This document shows, piece by piece, positions 24,418 to 32,724 of a DNA stretch of 64,000 nucleotides. Each line of letters begins with the position of its first letter. Within the stretch, counting starts at the first letter, position 1. Source of the DNA: Sorangium cellulosum (GTDB lineage Bacteria > Myxococcota_A > Polyangia > Polyangiales > Polyangiaceae); assembly GCF_002950945.1 (NCBI RefSeq), contig NZ_CP012673.1:14003501-14067500 (forward strand), given 5' to 3'. The notes beneath the pieces were generated by a model. That model searched no databases. It saw nothing but the letters and a program-made list of their open reading frames with translations, and had not been told where the DNA came from. The translations under genes and the position numbers were made by a program.

Positions 24418-25959
24418 ATGCCCCCGTGGAACGACGACGACGCCGCCTCCACCGAGCTCGTGCCCGGGCCGGTGCGCCCCGCCGCGGCCGCCGCGGACAG
24501 CTTCGCGCTGTCCGTGATGGCGGGCCCTGACGAGGGGCTCCGGTTCACCGTGGCGCCGGGGCTGCCCGCGCGTGTGCTCGCCGGCACCAGCCCGGCCTGC
24601 GACATCCCGCTCACCGACCGGCTCGTCTCGCGCCGCCACGCCGCCTTCGAGATCGCCGGCGCTCGCCTCCGCGTCACCGATCTCGGGTCGACCAACGGCA
24701 CCTTCGTCCAGGGGATCCGCGTCGGCGACGCGTACCTCCAGGGGAGCGAGCTCGTCCGGATCGGGGAGACGGTGCTTCGTGTCGAGGCGCTCGGCGTCAC
24801 CCAGGCGGCCCCGCTGTCGCGCGCCGTGCGCTTCGGCAAGCTCGTCGGGGCCAGCGAGGAGATGCGGCGGCTCTACCCGCTGTGCGAGCGCCTCGCCGCC
24901 TCGAGTGTGCCCGTCGTCATCGAGGGCGAGACGGGGACCGGCAAGGAGGTGCTCGCGGAGGCGATCCACGAGCAGGGGGTGCGGGCGGCCGGGCCGTTCG
25001 TCGTCTTCGACTGCACCGCGGTGCCGCCGACGCTCGTGGAGTCGGCGCTCTTCGGGCACGAGCGCGGCGCCTTCACCGGCGCCAGCGAGGCGCGCCGCGG
25101 CGTCTTCGAGGAGGCGCACGGCGGCACGCTGCTGCTCGACGAGATCGGCGATCTCGACCTCGGCCTCCAGGCCAAGCTCCTGCGCGCCATCCAGCGGTCG
25201 GAGGTGCAGCGCGTGGGATCGAACCGGTGGATCCGCGTCGACATCCGGGTGCTCGCGGCGACGCGGCGCGATCTGGAGCGCGAGATCCAGGCGGGCCGGT
25301 TCCGGGACGATCTGTTCTTCCGGCTCGCGGTGGCCCGGATCGAGCTGCCGCCGCTGCGCCGGCGGCGGGGCGACGTCACGGTGCTCGCGCACCACTTCTG
25401 GCGGCAGCTCGCGGGCCGCGGCGCGCCGTTCCCCCAGGGGTTCGCCGAGCGGCTGGAGGACTACGACTGGCCGGGCAACGTGCGCGAGCTCTACAACGCC
25501 GTGGCGCGCCGCGTGGCGCTCGGCGAGGCCGCGCCGATCGAGACCACCCGGTCCGGGCTGGCCTGCTCGGGCACGCCGGCGCCGCCGCCGCCCGGGCCGG
25601 CGTCGACGCCCCAGCCGCTCGCGCCGTCGGGGCCGGCGTCGACGCCGCAGCCGTCCGCGCAGCCCGGGCCTGTGTCGTCGTCGTCGCTGCCGCCCTCCAC
25701 GCCCGAGCCCCCGTCCTCCGCCGCGCTCGAGGGGGCCGGCGGTGGCGCCGATCCTGCGACATCCGGCGACATCATCGAGGAGACCCTCGCGCTCGACCTG
25801 CCCCTCGCGCGCGCGCGGGAGCGCATCGTCGAGCACTTCGAGCGGCGCTACGTGCAGCGGGTCCTCGCGCAGCACGGGGGCAACGTCCGGAGCGCGGCGG
25901 CCGCGTCGGGCATCGCGCGGCGGTACTTCCAGATCCTGCGCGCGCGGCGATCGACCTGA
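24418..25959 (+). CDS. FHA-domain sigma54-dependent transcriptional activator
   Basis: Enhancer-binding protein of 513 residues. An FHA phosphothreonine-binding domain lies at about 35-125 (LVSRRHAAFEI, LGSTNGTFV). The AAA+ sigma54-interaction domain spans about 140-370, with Walker A GETGTGKE near 170, the GAFTGA loop near 217 that contacts sigma54, Walker B LLLDEIGD and WPGNVREL. A Pro/Ser/Ala linker (about 385-455) precedes a Fis-type helix-turn-helix at the C-terminus (VQRVLAQHGGNVRSAAAASG). FHA-fused activators are typical of myxobacteria and are gated by Ser/Thr kinases. A Ser/Thr kinase gene begins 44 bases downstream on the same strand, so the pair may be a kinase-activator module. 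Confidence 0.95.
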   Translation: MPPWNDDDAASTELVPGPVRPAAAAADSFALSVMAGPDEGLRFTVAPGLPARVLAGTSPACDIPLTDRLVSRRHAAFEIAGARLRVTDLGSTNGTFVQGIRVGDAYLQGSELVRIGETVLRVEALGVTQAAPLSRAVRFGKLVGASEEMRRLYPLCERLAASSVPVVIEGETGTGKEVLAEAIHEQGVRAAGPFVVFDCTAVPPTLVESALFGHERGAFTGASEARRGVFEEAHGGTLLLDEIGDLDLGLQAKLLRAIQRSEVQRVGSNRWIRVDIRVLAATRRDLEREIQAGRFRDDLFFRLAVARIELPPLRRRRGDVTVLAHHFWRQLAGRGAPFPQGFAERLEDYDWPGNVRELYNAVARRVALGEAAPIETTRSGLACSGTPAPPPPGPASTPQPLAPSGPASTPQPSAQPGPVSSSSLPPSTPEPPSSAALEGAGGGADPATSGDIIEETLALDLPLARARERIVEHFERRYVQRVLAQHGGNVRSAAAASGIARRYFQILRARRST

Positions 25960-26003
25960 CATGTGGCCGCGGCCCTCGCCGCCGGCATGGTATCGTCGAC
26001 CCG

Positions 26004-27449
26004 ATGTTGCGGGCCCGGAGCCAGGGCGGCGCGTTGGCTGTCGTCCGCTACCTGCTCTTCGACGAGATCGGGGCCGGCGGTATGGCGACGGTGCACCTCG
26101 GCCGCCAGCTCGGGTCGGCCGGGTTCCGGCGGACGGTCGCGATCAAGCGGCTCTACCCGCAGTTCGTCCGGGACCCCGAGCTCGTCGGCATGCTCCTCGA
26201 CGAGGCGCGGGTGGCGGCCCGCATCCGGCACCCGAACGTGGTCGCGACGGTCGACGTGGTGTCGAGCGGCGGCGAGGTGCTGCTCGTCATGGAGTACGTG
26301 CACGGCGAGTCGCTGGCGCGCCTGCTCCGCGCGGCGACGCGGGACGGCGGCGCGCCCCCGCCGCGCGTCGCCTGCGCGGTGCTCGCCGGCGCGCTCCACG
26401 GCCTGCACGCCGCGCACGAGGCCACCGCCGAGGACGGCGCCCCGCTCGGCCTCGTGCACCGCGACGTGTCGCCGCACAACCTGCTCGTCGGCGAGGACGG
26501 GGTCGCGCGTGTGCTCGACTTCGGCGTGGCCAAGTGCGCGGGGCGCGCGCAGATCACGCGCGACGGGCAGCTGAAAGGCAAACTGGCGTACATGTCGCCC
26601 GAGCAGATCGCGGGCGAGCCGCTCGACCGGCGCGCGGACGTGTACGCGGCCGGGGTGGTGCTGTGGGAGACGTTGACGGGCGAGCGCCTCTTCGAGGGGA
26701 GGGGCGAGGCGTTATCCATCCTGCGGCTGCTGCAGGCGGGCGTGGATCCGCCGAGCGCCCGCCGGCCCGGGGTGCCGCCGGAGCTGGAGGCGATCACGCT
26801 GCGCGCGCTCGCGCGCGACCCGGAGGAACGGTTCCCGACGGCGCGTGCGATGGCGCTCGCGCTGGAGGCGACGGGCCTCGCCGCCTCGACCTCGGAGGTG
26901 AGCGCCTGGGTGACGTCGCTCGCGCGCGAGTCGCTGGGCCAGCGCGCGGCGCTGATCGCCGCGATCGAGCCGGGGGCGGCGACCCCGGGCGCGGCGCTGG
27001 ACCTCGGGCCCGGGCCGGACGCGGCGGAGGTCGCGGCGCCGAGCCGGCCTGAGGCCGCGAGCCGGCGGCGCTGGGGTGTGGTGGCGGCGGCGGGCGTGCT
27101 GCTCGTGGTCGCGGCCGTCGCGATCGGCTTCGCCCGCGCGGAGGCGACGCCGCTCGCCCGCGCGAGGGTCGGCCTCGCCGCCGCCGCGCGCGGGCGGCCG
27201 GTGGCGCGGTCCGTCGCGCTCGCGCCTGCCGCGGCGTCGGTGCCGGGCGCTGCCGGCGCGGGCGCGTCGGCGGGGCCGTCGATGTCGGCGGGGCCGTCGA
27301 TGTCGGCGGGGCCGTCGATGTCGGCGGCGCCCGCTGCCGGCGCCGGCGCGCGCCGGCCGCCGCGCCGCTTGCCCGCGCGCGACGGGTGCAGCCCGCCGTT
27401 CGTCATCGATGGCCAGGGCCACAAGCGTTATAAACGGGAATGCTTCTGA
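26004..27449 (+). CDS. Transmembrane Ser/Thr protein kinase (Hanks type)
   Basis: Kinase of 481 residues with the catalytic domain at about 10-290. It shows the glycine loop GAGGMATVHLG, ATP-anchoring Lys in VAIKRL near 48, HRDVSPHN near 153, DFGVAK near 173 and MSPEQ. A single membrane helix (VVAAAGVLLVVAAVAIGFA) lies near 355-375. The extracytoplasmic part is Ala/Pro-rich, with a threefold GPSMSA repeat encoded by 18-bp DNA repeats near 27280-27335, and ends in CSPPFVIDGQGHKRYKRECF, a tail familiar from Sorangium kinases. It follows the FHA-sigma54 activator gene and precedes the next gene by only 10 bases, suggesting a three-gene unit in which the kinase phosphorylates the FHA partner or its ligand. 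Confidence 0.93.
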   Translation: MLRARSQGGALAVVRYLLFDEIGAGGMATVHLGRQLGSAGFRRTVAIKRLYPQFVRDPELVGMLLDEARVAARIRHPNVVATVDVVSSGGEVLLVMEYVHGESLARLLRAATRDGGAPPPRVACAVLAGALHGLHAAHEATAEDGAPLGLVHRDVSPHNLLVGEDGVARVLDFGVAKCAGRAQITRDGQLKGKLAYMSPEQIAGEPLDRRADVYAAGVVLWETLTGERLFEGRGEALSILRLLQAGVDPPSARRPGVPPELEAITLRALARDPEERFPTARAMALALEATGLAASTSEVSAWVTSLARESLGQRAALIAAIEPGAATPGAALDLGPGPDAAEVAAPSRPEAASRRRWGVVAAAGVLLVVAAVAIGFARAEATPLARARVGLAAAARGRPVARSVALAPAAASVPGAAGAGASAGPSMSAGPSMSAGPSMSAAPAAGAGARRPPRRLPARDGCSPPFVIDGQGHKRYKRECF

Positions 27450-27459
27450 TCCGGGCGTG

Positions 27460-28326
27460 ATGAACCAGCGCACCCGCCGTCGCTCCGTCGCCGCCGCCCT
27501 CGCCGTTTCGGCCCTAGCTTGCCTCCTGCCCGCCCCCGCGCGCGCCGGCGACGCCGAGGCGTGTTTCACGGCCTCCGAGGAGGGCCAGCGCCTGCGCGAC
27601 GAGGGCCGGCTGCGCGAGGCGCGCGCGCGTTTCATCACGTGCGGCGGCGCCGGCTGTCCCGATCTCGTCCAGTCGGACTGCGCGGGCTGGCTCTCCGACG
27701 TCGCGGCGCGTGTCCCGACGTTGATCCTGAGCGCACAGGACGAGCAGGGCCAGGACGTGGCCGACGTGCAGGTGACGATCGACGGCGCGCCCCTCGCCGC
27801 GCGGCTGGACGGCAAGGCCGTCGAGGTCGACCCGGGCGAGCGTGTGCTCCGCTTCGAGCGCGCGGGCAGCGTCCCCGTGGAGCTGCGGCTCGTGGTGCGC
27901 GAGGGGGAGAAGCTGCGCGGCGTCTCGGCCCGCCTCGTCCGGGCCGGCGCGCCGGGCGGAGGCGCCGGCGCGCCCCGCGAGGACCGAGCCGCGTCGCCCG
28001 CGAGCGCGCTCCTCCTGCCCATCGCGCTCGGCGGCGTCGCCGCCGTCGCCGGCGGCACCTACGCGGCGTTCGGCCTGAGCGCGCGCGCCGACGCCGACCA
28101 CCTGCGGACGACCTGTGCGCCGCGCTGCGCCGAGGCGGACGTGGACGCCGTGCGGACCAAGATCCTCGCCGCCAACGTCGCGTTCGGCGTCGGCGTGGCC
28201 GCGCTCGGCGGCGCCGTGGCCGCGCTCCTCCTGGGCCGAGCCGAGCCGGCCGCGCCCGTTGCCGCCGCGGTGCACGTCGCCCCGTTGCCCGGCGGCGCCG
28301 CCGCTGCGCTCCGCGGCCGGTTCTGA
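27460..28326 (+). CDS. Exported PEGA-like protein with two membrane helices
   Basis: A 288-residue protein with a cleavable Sec signal (LAVSALACLLPAPARA). A Cys-containing helical region follows (CFTASEEGQRLRDEGRLREA), of the TPR-like kind that precedes PEGA domains in myxobacterial proteins. Then comes a beta-rich PEGA-like stretch (VQVTIDGAPLAARLDGKAVE; GERVLRFERAG). Two hydrophobic helices near 188-206 and 236-256 flank a Cys pair (TTCAPRCAEAD). It starts 10 bases after the kinase stop and is almost certainly co-transcribed with it. The family is common beside Ser/Thr kinases in these bacteria; a role as a cell-envelope partner of the kinase is inference. Confidence 0.8.
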   Translation: MNQRTRRRSVAAALAVSALACLLPAPARAGDAEACFTASEEGQRLRDEGRLREARARFITCGGAGCPDLVQSDCAGWLSDVAARVPTLILSAQDEQGQDVADVQVTIDGAPLAARLDGKAVEVDPGERVLRFERAGSVPVELRLVVREGEKLRGVSARLVRAGAPGGGAGAPREDRAASPASALLLPIALGGVAAVAGGTYAAFGLSARADADHLRTTCAPRCAEADVDAVRTKILAANVAFGVGVAALGGAVAALLLGRAEPAAPVAAAVHVAPLPGGAAAALRGRF

Positions 28327-28722
28327 GCTCCGCCGCGGTCGACCTGCTCGACCGGCCGAAGCGCGATCTTGGAGACGTGAAGCGGGAGGCCCGGCGCGCG
28401 CGGCACGGCCCCGACCCGGCTCAACCAGCGAGGCTGGGGTCCGGCGGACCCGGGCCTCAGATCCGTCATGTTGGGCTGCCGTGGTCGCCTCGCGCGCGGC
28501 CCCCTGAGCCGCGCCGTCGCACTCGCGGATGAGGTGGCTGCCCGGGTGGGGTTCGTGAGGCGATCGGGCGGCTGCTCGGCTTGGCGAACACCGTTCAGGT
28601 GCGCGAGCGCTACCATATTTTACCGGAATCATTCGACGCGACGGCTGCCTGATGCCTCCGGTTTGAATCTCAATTCTCCGGGTAGGTTGCCGGCAGGGTG
28701 GTGCGGCATTTTGCCCAAATGC
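28327..28722. other. Left boundary of the AT-rich island, no gene recognised
   Basis: The first about 270 bases share the GC-rich composition of the kinase operon. From about 28605 the sequence turns visibly AT-richer, which I take as the left edge of the island. No integrase, tRNA or obvious attachment repeat is seen here. Confidence 0.5.
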
Positions 28723-29169
28723 TTACACAGCGGATTTGTTCTTTATCTCCCAGCCTACAATCTCCAAGAGAAGCAGACGGGTCTCAACGTCCTTTTCGCC
28801 GCATACGTCAACATGCGCCGGGTGTGGCGGTTCAGCCTCGTATGGCGTATGCTCTACAGTCTGCTCCTTCACGCCTCTCACTCGCTCAACAACGAGGCTT
28901 ACCACGCCGTTCATCGCCGGAATCCGCGCTCTGGCGCGGGTTTCCTCCGGCGTGGAGTACTTGTTCCAGTCTGTCGACATTCCACGTCCTCTGTTTTTGA
29001 ATACGCCAGGACGCAGTTTTCCGTTGTTGTCTATGAACTGGTCGTGTACTCGCATGTATAGCACAGAATCGTCAGGAATCGGCTCGAGCGCAAGTGGCGC
29101 AGTGGGAGCAATGCCACCAGCCGAGATCGTGAATTCAGTCTTCGTCTCTACGGCGCTTTCATCAACCAC
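28723..29169 (-). CDS. Island operon gene 3, conserved protein of unknown function
   Basis: A 148-residue soluble protein. Key segments are IPDDSVLYMRVHDQFID near residue 30, MSTDWNKYSTPEETRAR near 63 and a His/Pro-rich EAEPPHPAHVDVCGEK near 107. I recall short proteins with the same order (a (Y/F)xRV segment, MSxDW, then a late PxHAxVxGxK) as conserved hypotheticals usually encoded next to a protein of the upstream gene's type. It overlaps the upstream gene by 22 bases, showing translational coupling. No catalytic motif is obvious; the repeated His could be metal-binding. Codon use is less GC-biased than outside the island, which suggests transfer. Confidence 0.75.
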   Translation of the reverse strand: MVDESAVETKTEFTISAGGIAPTAPLALEPIPDDSVLYMRVHDQFIDNNGKLRPGVFKNRGRGMSTDWNKYSTPEETRARARIPAMNGVVSLVVERVRGVKEQTVEHTPYEAEPPHPAHVDVCGEKDVETRLLLLEIVGWEIKNKSAV

Positions 29170-29717
29170 AAGAACAACTCCTTATGGTCTGCTACAGAAT
29201 CGCGAATCGTGCCCTTGACGTCAGCAGATTTGCTGCGTCCGAAATAGGTGATGACGTCGGCGCCGCGCGGCACGTTAATTAGCAGCTTAAACACCTTCTC
29301 TTGCCACGCCAGATCGATGCTGCCGTTCGGACCTGGGCCGATGTCTGGAGCCGGTAGTACTGCCTTTGCGTTCCAAAGGTAGGCAGCCTGCGTTGCAACA
29401 AATCTTGTCGCCCGATCCCATGTGCGCCGATCATAGGCCTGACTACCTTCGCCATCCCAATCATTGGGCAGGTCGAGAAGTTTCTTTGATGCTTCGATGG
29501 CGTCTCGAACGTGCGCGAGTGGATCGCTAGCCAAGTCTGGTCTTTCGCGCGATAAAGCATGAGAATGCTGCATCTTGGATGCAGGACCGGGGAATGCCTT
29601 TATCGGCTGAGTGCCGTAATAGTCCCTTGGCTGCTCCACATAGTAGTTCTCCGAGTGGTTCCTTGTCCCCTGATGGAGACCGGGCTGATTAGGGGAATAT
29701 GCCTTAAATTCGCTCAT
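29148..29717 (-). CDS. Island operon gene 2, conserved NWDGEG-type protein of unknown function
   Basis: A 189-residue soluble protein. The N-terminal 75 residues are polar. The conserved core has LPNDWDGEGSQAYDRRTWDR near 82, a Pro-rich LPAPDIGPGPNGSIDLAW near 121 and a beta-rich VFKLLINVPRGADVITYFG. Proteins with an NWDGEG(S/A) segment and a following PxIxPxxDGxIDLxW segment are widespread conserved hypotheticals, often paired with the downstream gene's family. It lies 8 bases after gene 1 and overlaps gene 3 by 22 bases, so the three are one transcript. Function unknown. Confidence 0.78.
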   Translation of the reverse strand: MSEFKAYSPNQPGLHQGTRNHSENYYVEQPRDYYGTQPIKAFPGPASKMQHSHALSRERPDLASDPLAHVRDAIEASKKLLDLPNDWDGEGSQAYDRRTWDRATRFVATQAAYLWNAKAVLPAPDIGPGPNGSIDLAWQEKVFKLLINVPRGADVITYFGRSKSADVKGTIRDSVADHKELFLWLMKAP

Positions 29718-29725
29718 CGGACTGC

Positions 29726-30397
29726 CTAGCTAGTGGGGCTGGTCGCCATGCAAGGCATTCCACTTTTTGCCATCAACGCTCGCAGCTCAGCTTCTTTTTT
29801 CGACGCCCGCTCGATCAGTTCTGAAATGGTTTTCAGATCGTTGGCATCAAGGGCAACGAAGAAATTCTTCATCTGGGTACCGTCGTAATACCTAAGTCGA
29901 AGACTGTGGACTATTGTGGTCGCGGCGACGGCTGTGCTGGAATCGTCTTCGAACACAGGTCTCATGTCCGTCATGATGCGCGCCTCATGCAGAACATGCT
30001 CGTATTCATCCATGACGCTAAGAGCTCTCGCTGTAACTCCTAGCGTCCTATTGAACGACAGCAGCATGCGAAGCAAATCGCGAAGTGTCTCCTCTTCAAA
30101 TGAAGGGTCCTTGTCTAAAGCCGTTGTCACTATCGCGTTGACAAAATCATCGACCGAGATGTCGCTTCGTAGTCTGGTTATGTATATCGTCACCAGCATG
30201 TCGACGATATCGCTTGCGACATCTGCATCTAGGTTTGTTGCTGCGGTGATGCTCGATGCGAGATCCGCCGTGCTTACTCCGACAGGTGCCTCTTCGAGCA
30301 CGCGCCACAGGTTTGTGCGACGTTCGTCCTGAAGGTTCAGGAGTTTGCGGAGTAGTTCCAGATCTCGGGGAGGGACGCCTAGCGTGAATCGTGCCAT
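29726..30397 (-). CDS. Island operon gene 1, conserved helical protein of unknown function
   Basis: A 223-residue, mostly helical protein. Segments that look conserved are EYEHVLHEARIMTDMRPVFE near 145 and FFVALDANDLKTISELIERA near 188, followed by a charged helix KKEAELRALMAK. ATG 30397 is used because upstream codons in the same frame are not protein-like. No enzyme motif is seen. It is first in the three-gene leftward operon; its promoter should lie in 30398-30700. Stable linkage of this type with the next two gene families would suggest a functional system, possibly phage defence or toxin control, which is inference only. Confidence 0.75.
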   Translation of the reverse strand: MARFTLGVPPRDLELLRKLLNLQDERRTNLWRVLEEAPVGVSTADLASSITAATNLDADVASDIVDMLVTIYITRLRSDISVDDFVNAIVTTALDKDPSFEEETLRDLLRMLLSFNRTLGVTARALSVMDEYEHVLHEARIMTDMRPVFEDDSSTAVAATTIVHSLRLRYYDGTQMKNFFVALDANDLKTISELIERASKKEAELRALMAKSGMPCMATSPTS

Positions 30398-30946
30398 AGC
30401 GGTTTTTCCAGTGGCTCTTGTAGCAATCCTACAGGATTTCTGAGGCGGGAGCCCAGAGAACCTAGTACAGGTGCGTGGGCTGGTCCATTCCCATCCACCC
30501 TCGGGTTTAGGTGTAGGTGAATGTGCTGTAGTGTGTGCATTCGTCGGGCCATGGGCTCCTCGACGCTGCCGCTTGGAGCGCACCCTTAGCGTCCAAGCTG
30601 GAACCTAAGCCCGAATCGGAGATCCCGCCGTCAGCATCCAGGGGGCCGACACCCTGCCCGCGTGCGGACGGTATGGTTGAGCCGGTTCGGTATCTGTTCG
30701 ATCGTGCTAGTACCGCGTCGCCTAAGTTCCTCCCTGGTTCGCCACTCCCGGGGCGTGCGCTTCAGCGGGCCCCTGCTGTGGCCCGCCTCTCCGGCCCCTC
30801 CGCGACGAACCAGGGACGAACTTGGGTGACGCGGTACTAGGACGATTCTGTACCAGTGGATAGGCGCTCTACCTTTCCACCTACAACGAAGATCCCGGAG
30901 TTGGCGCCTCGATTCCTCGCCAGCGAGTGGAAGGCAAGAAGCACCG
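30398..30946. other. Intergenic region within the island, carrying a MITE-like element
   Basis: About 550 bases between the three-gene operon start and the end of the AAA ATPase gene. It contains the inverted-repeat element at 30707-30840. No coding frame with protein-like features is visible. Confidence 0.55.
30707..30840. repeat. 134-bp MITE-like element with 37-bp terminal inverted repeats
   Basis: The element begins CTAGTACCGCGTCGCC and ends with the reverse complement GGTGACGCGGTACTAG. The two 37-base termini match at 33 positions, including CCCTGGTTCG. The about 60-base centre is GC-rich and shows no coding potential. TA occurs just inside both ends (C-TA-GTACC and GGTAC-TA-G), as expected if an IS630/mariner-type transposase mobilised it. 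No transposase is in the window, so it would be non-autonomous. Confidence 0.75.
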
Positions 30947-32220
30947 CTACAGGCGACCAACCACCGATTCCATAGGAAATAGATCTAGCTGCTCGCGTCG
31001 TATCATCCCGTGCGCGATTCCGTGCATTACAATATACGGCTGAACAAGTGGGTCTTTAAATCTAAACCGAACACTTCGCTTTGGGCCATCTTTCTCGAGA
31101 ATTGGACCACGTTTTTTGTCACAAAATTCGTTTAAGTGAGGCGAGAATTTTGGAATCTCGATCCGTTTTCCTCTAATTACTGTCAGGGATTCTCTAACCG
31201 ACGCGGCTAGGAAGTAACCTCGTTCGTCGAGTCTGGCGAGCGCACACGCGAGCAAAACATCGGCAAATAGATTTACCGGTCTCGGGCTTCGTGTTGCCTT
31301 GGAGTAGGCCGTCTTGATACTCTCTGCCGATTTTTTACGGCGCGCTCCAGCGCCTTGCTGAGGTCCATCTCCCTGACCACGTTGCTTCCGGCGTCTAGCG
31401 CCTCATGGCCGGCACTCTGTGCGAGCAGATGAGTATAGTGCGGTAGGCCGTTTGATAGTCGAATGATCTGCTGCATTGACGTTTTGTCGATAGACATGCT
31501 GGCCGATGCCAGGCCTGACTCAACTATCTCTTCAAGCTCGTTTGCCTTCATGCGCGGCATTGGTACTTGCCTAAGTGCTCGGGCCACGGACGCGTGCTCG
31601 CTTAGTAATGAGTCGACGCTGTCCGCGACCCCGACAAGTATCATTGTAGTAGGAATCGTATAGTCTGAGCACATCTTGATCATGTCGGCAAACAGGGTCC
31701 TGTGCTCTGGTTTTATCCTGTCAAACTCGTCGATCATAAGGACTGTTTTTGCTTCTAGGCTGGCAAGGGCGACGCGTACATCATTTGGAGAAATATTGCT
31801 GTCCATGTGGTCCGCAAGCGATGCGAGCCGTTTCATGGGCTCAGCGCCGAACCCGATACGTCGTCTTGTGCTAACAAATCTTATTTCGCTAAACACCTTG
31901 CGCCAGACCGTTGAGAACGTGTCCGAGCTGTCGCAGCCGATTCGAACGGCTACTGTGTCTTTGGCGCCTCTAAATTCTTCAACGATGATGTTCGACAGCG
32001 ATGTTTTCCCGACGCCAGGCTCTCCATACAAAATAGCGTGACCGCCACGTTGGCCAATAGCTTGTTGAAGGTCGCGGCGCTCCTCTTTCCTCCCCGAGAA
32101 AAGTGCAGCCCGATCGATGGGGGATGTGGGGCTAAATGCTTCGTCTAATGCACGACGCATTTGATCGATCGGATTCTGTGGCTCGAAGGGGTCGTGCTCT
32201 TCCTGTTCGTCGGGCAACAT
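30947..32220 (-). CDS. AAA+ ATPase (ORC1/STAND-like), split by a frameshift at a six-A run
   Basis: Predicted full product of about 424 residues. Frame 1 runs from ATG 32220 with FSPTSPIDRAALFSGR, Walker A GEPGVGKTS, Walker B VLMIDEFDR and VGVADSV, reaching a stop at 31273-31275. The family continues in the -1 frame: KKSAESIKTAYSKATRSP, then LFADVLLACALARLDERG, SPHLNEFC and QPYIVMHGI, ending at 30947. The crossover is the A6 run (T6 on the plus strand at 31331-31336). There the codons read GTA AAA AAT, so the heptamer A-AAA-AAT fits the canonical -1 slippery pattern. It could be a mutation, an assembly error or programmed frameshifting. Role unknown; such ATPases often sense or remodel partners. 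Confidence 0.82.
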
Positions 32221-32724
32221 TCTCTCGAATTGACTCCTAGAATGGGCAACGCTGGCAACGCGGCCCGGAACGGTCACGGCCGACGTGGTCGATGTCGCAC
32301 CTTGGAATACACGTCGCTGCCGCTGGCGCCAACTGACTCCTAGCATGGTCGCCGCCGCTGTCACGACGCTCAGCGTTGGCTCCGCGGAAGTCGCTGAGTG
32401 GCACAGTCAGAGCTTGGGCGGCGGGCTTTGTGGTTCGCGGTGCGTGCGCTCTGCTCGTACATGGCGGAGGCGGCCTTCCCGGCAAGGTCGCCAACGGCTG
32501 GCACCCGACTCGCTGTGCTCTATCTGGGCAGACACGGCGATCTCGCAGAGAGCCTCGCGCGGGGCGCTCTCTTCGCCGTGGGCGATGGGCGATGGGATGG
32601 GTGATCTGCCCGCGCCGTCGTTTGGCGTACTCGACCATGCTCACCGGCGAGTCGAAGGTCAGGAGGATCTCCTGATGCTCCGGCTTGAGCCTGCCGATGG
32701 CCCTGAGCAGGTCGCGCGCCTCGA
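32221..32724. other. Right boundary of the island, no intact gene
   Basis: From about 32350 the composition turns GC-rich again. On the minus strand about 32585-32735 encodes ARDLLRAIGRLKPEHQEIL followed by SMVEYAKRRRG, which looks like a piece of a real helical protein, perhaps a sigma-like or recombinase helix-turn-helix, without start or end. Nothing else is recognisable. Confidence 0.4.

Noticed and set aside
24572..27052. An 826-codon plus-strand frame spanning the activator and kinase genes
   Set aside because: Composition is Arg/Ser/Ala only, with no motifs. It is a shifted reading of two well-supported genes.
32398..32604. A 68-codon plus-strand frame near the island edge (MAEAAFPARSPTAGTRLAVL)
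   Set aside because: No start context, no recognisable motif, and other frames are equally open in this GC-rich stretch.
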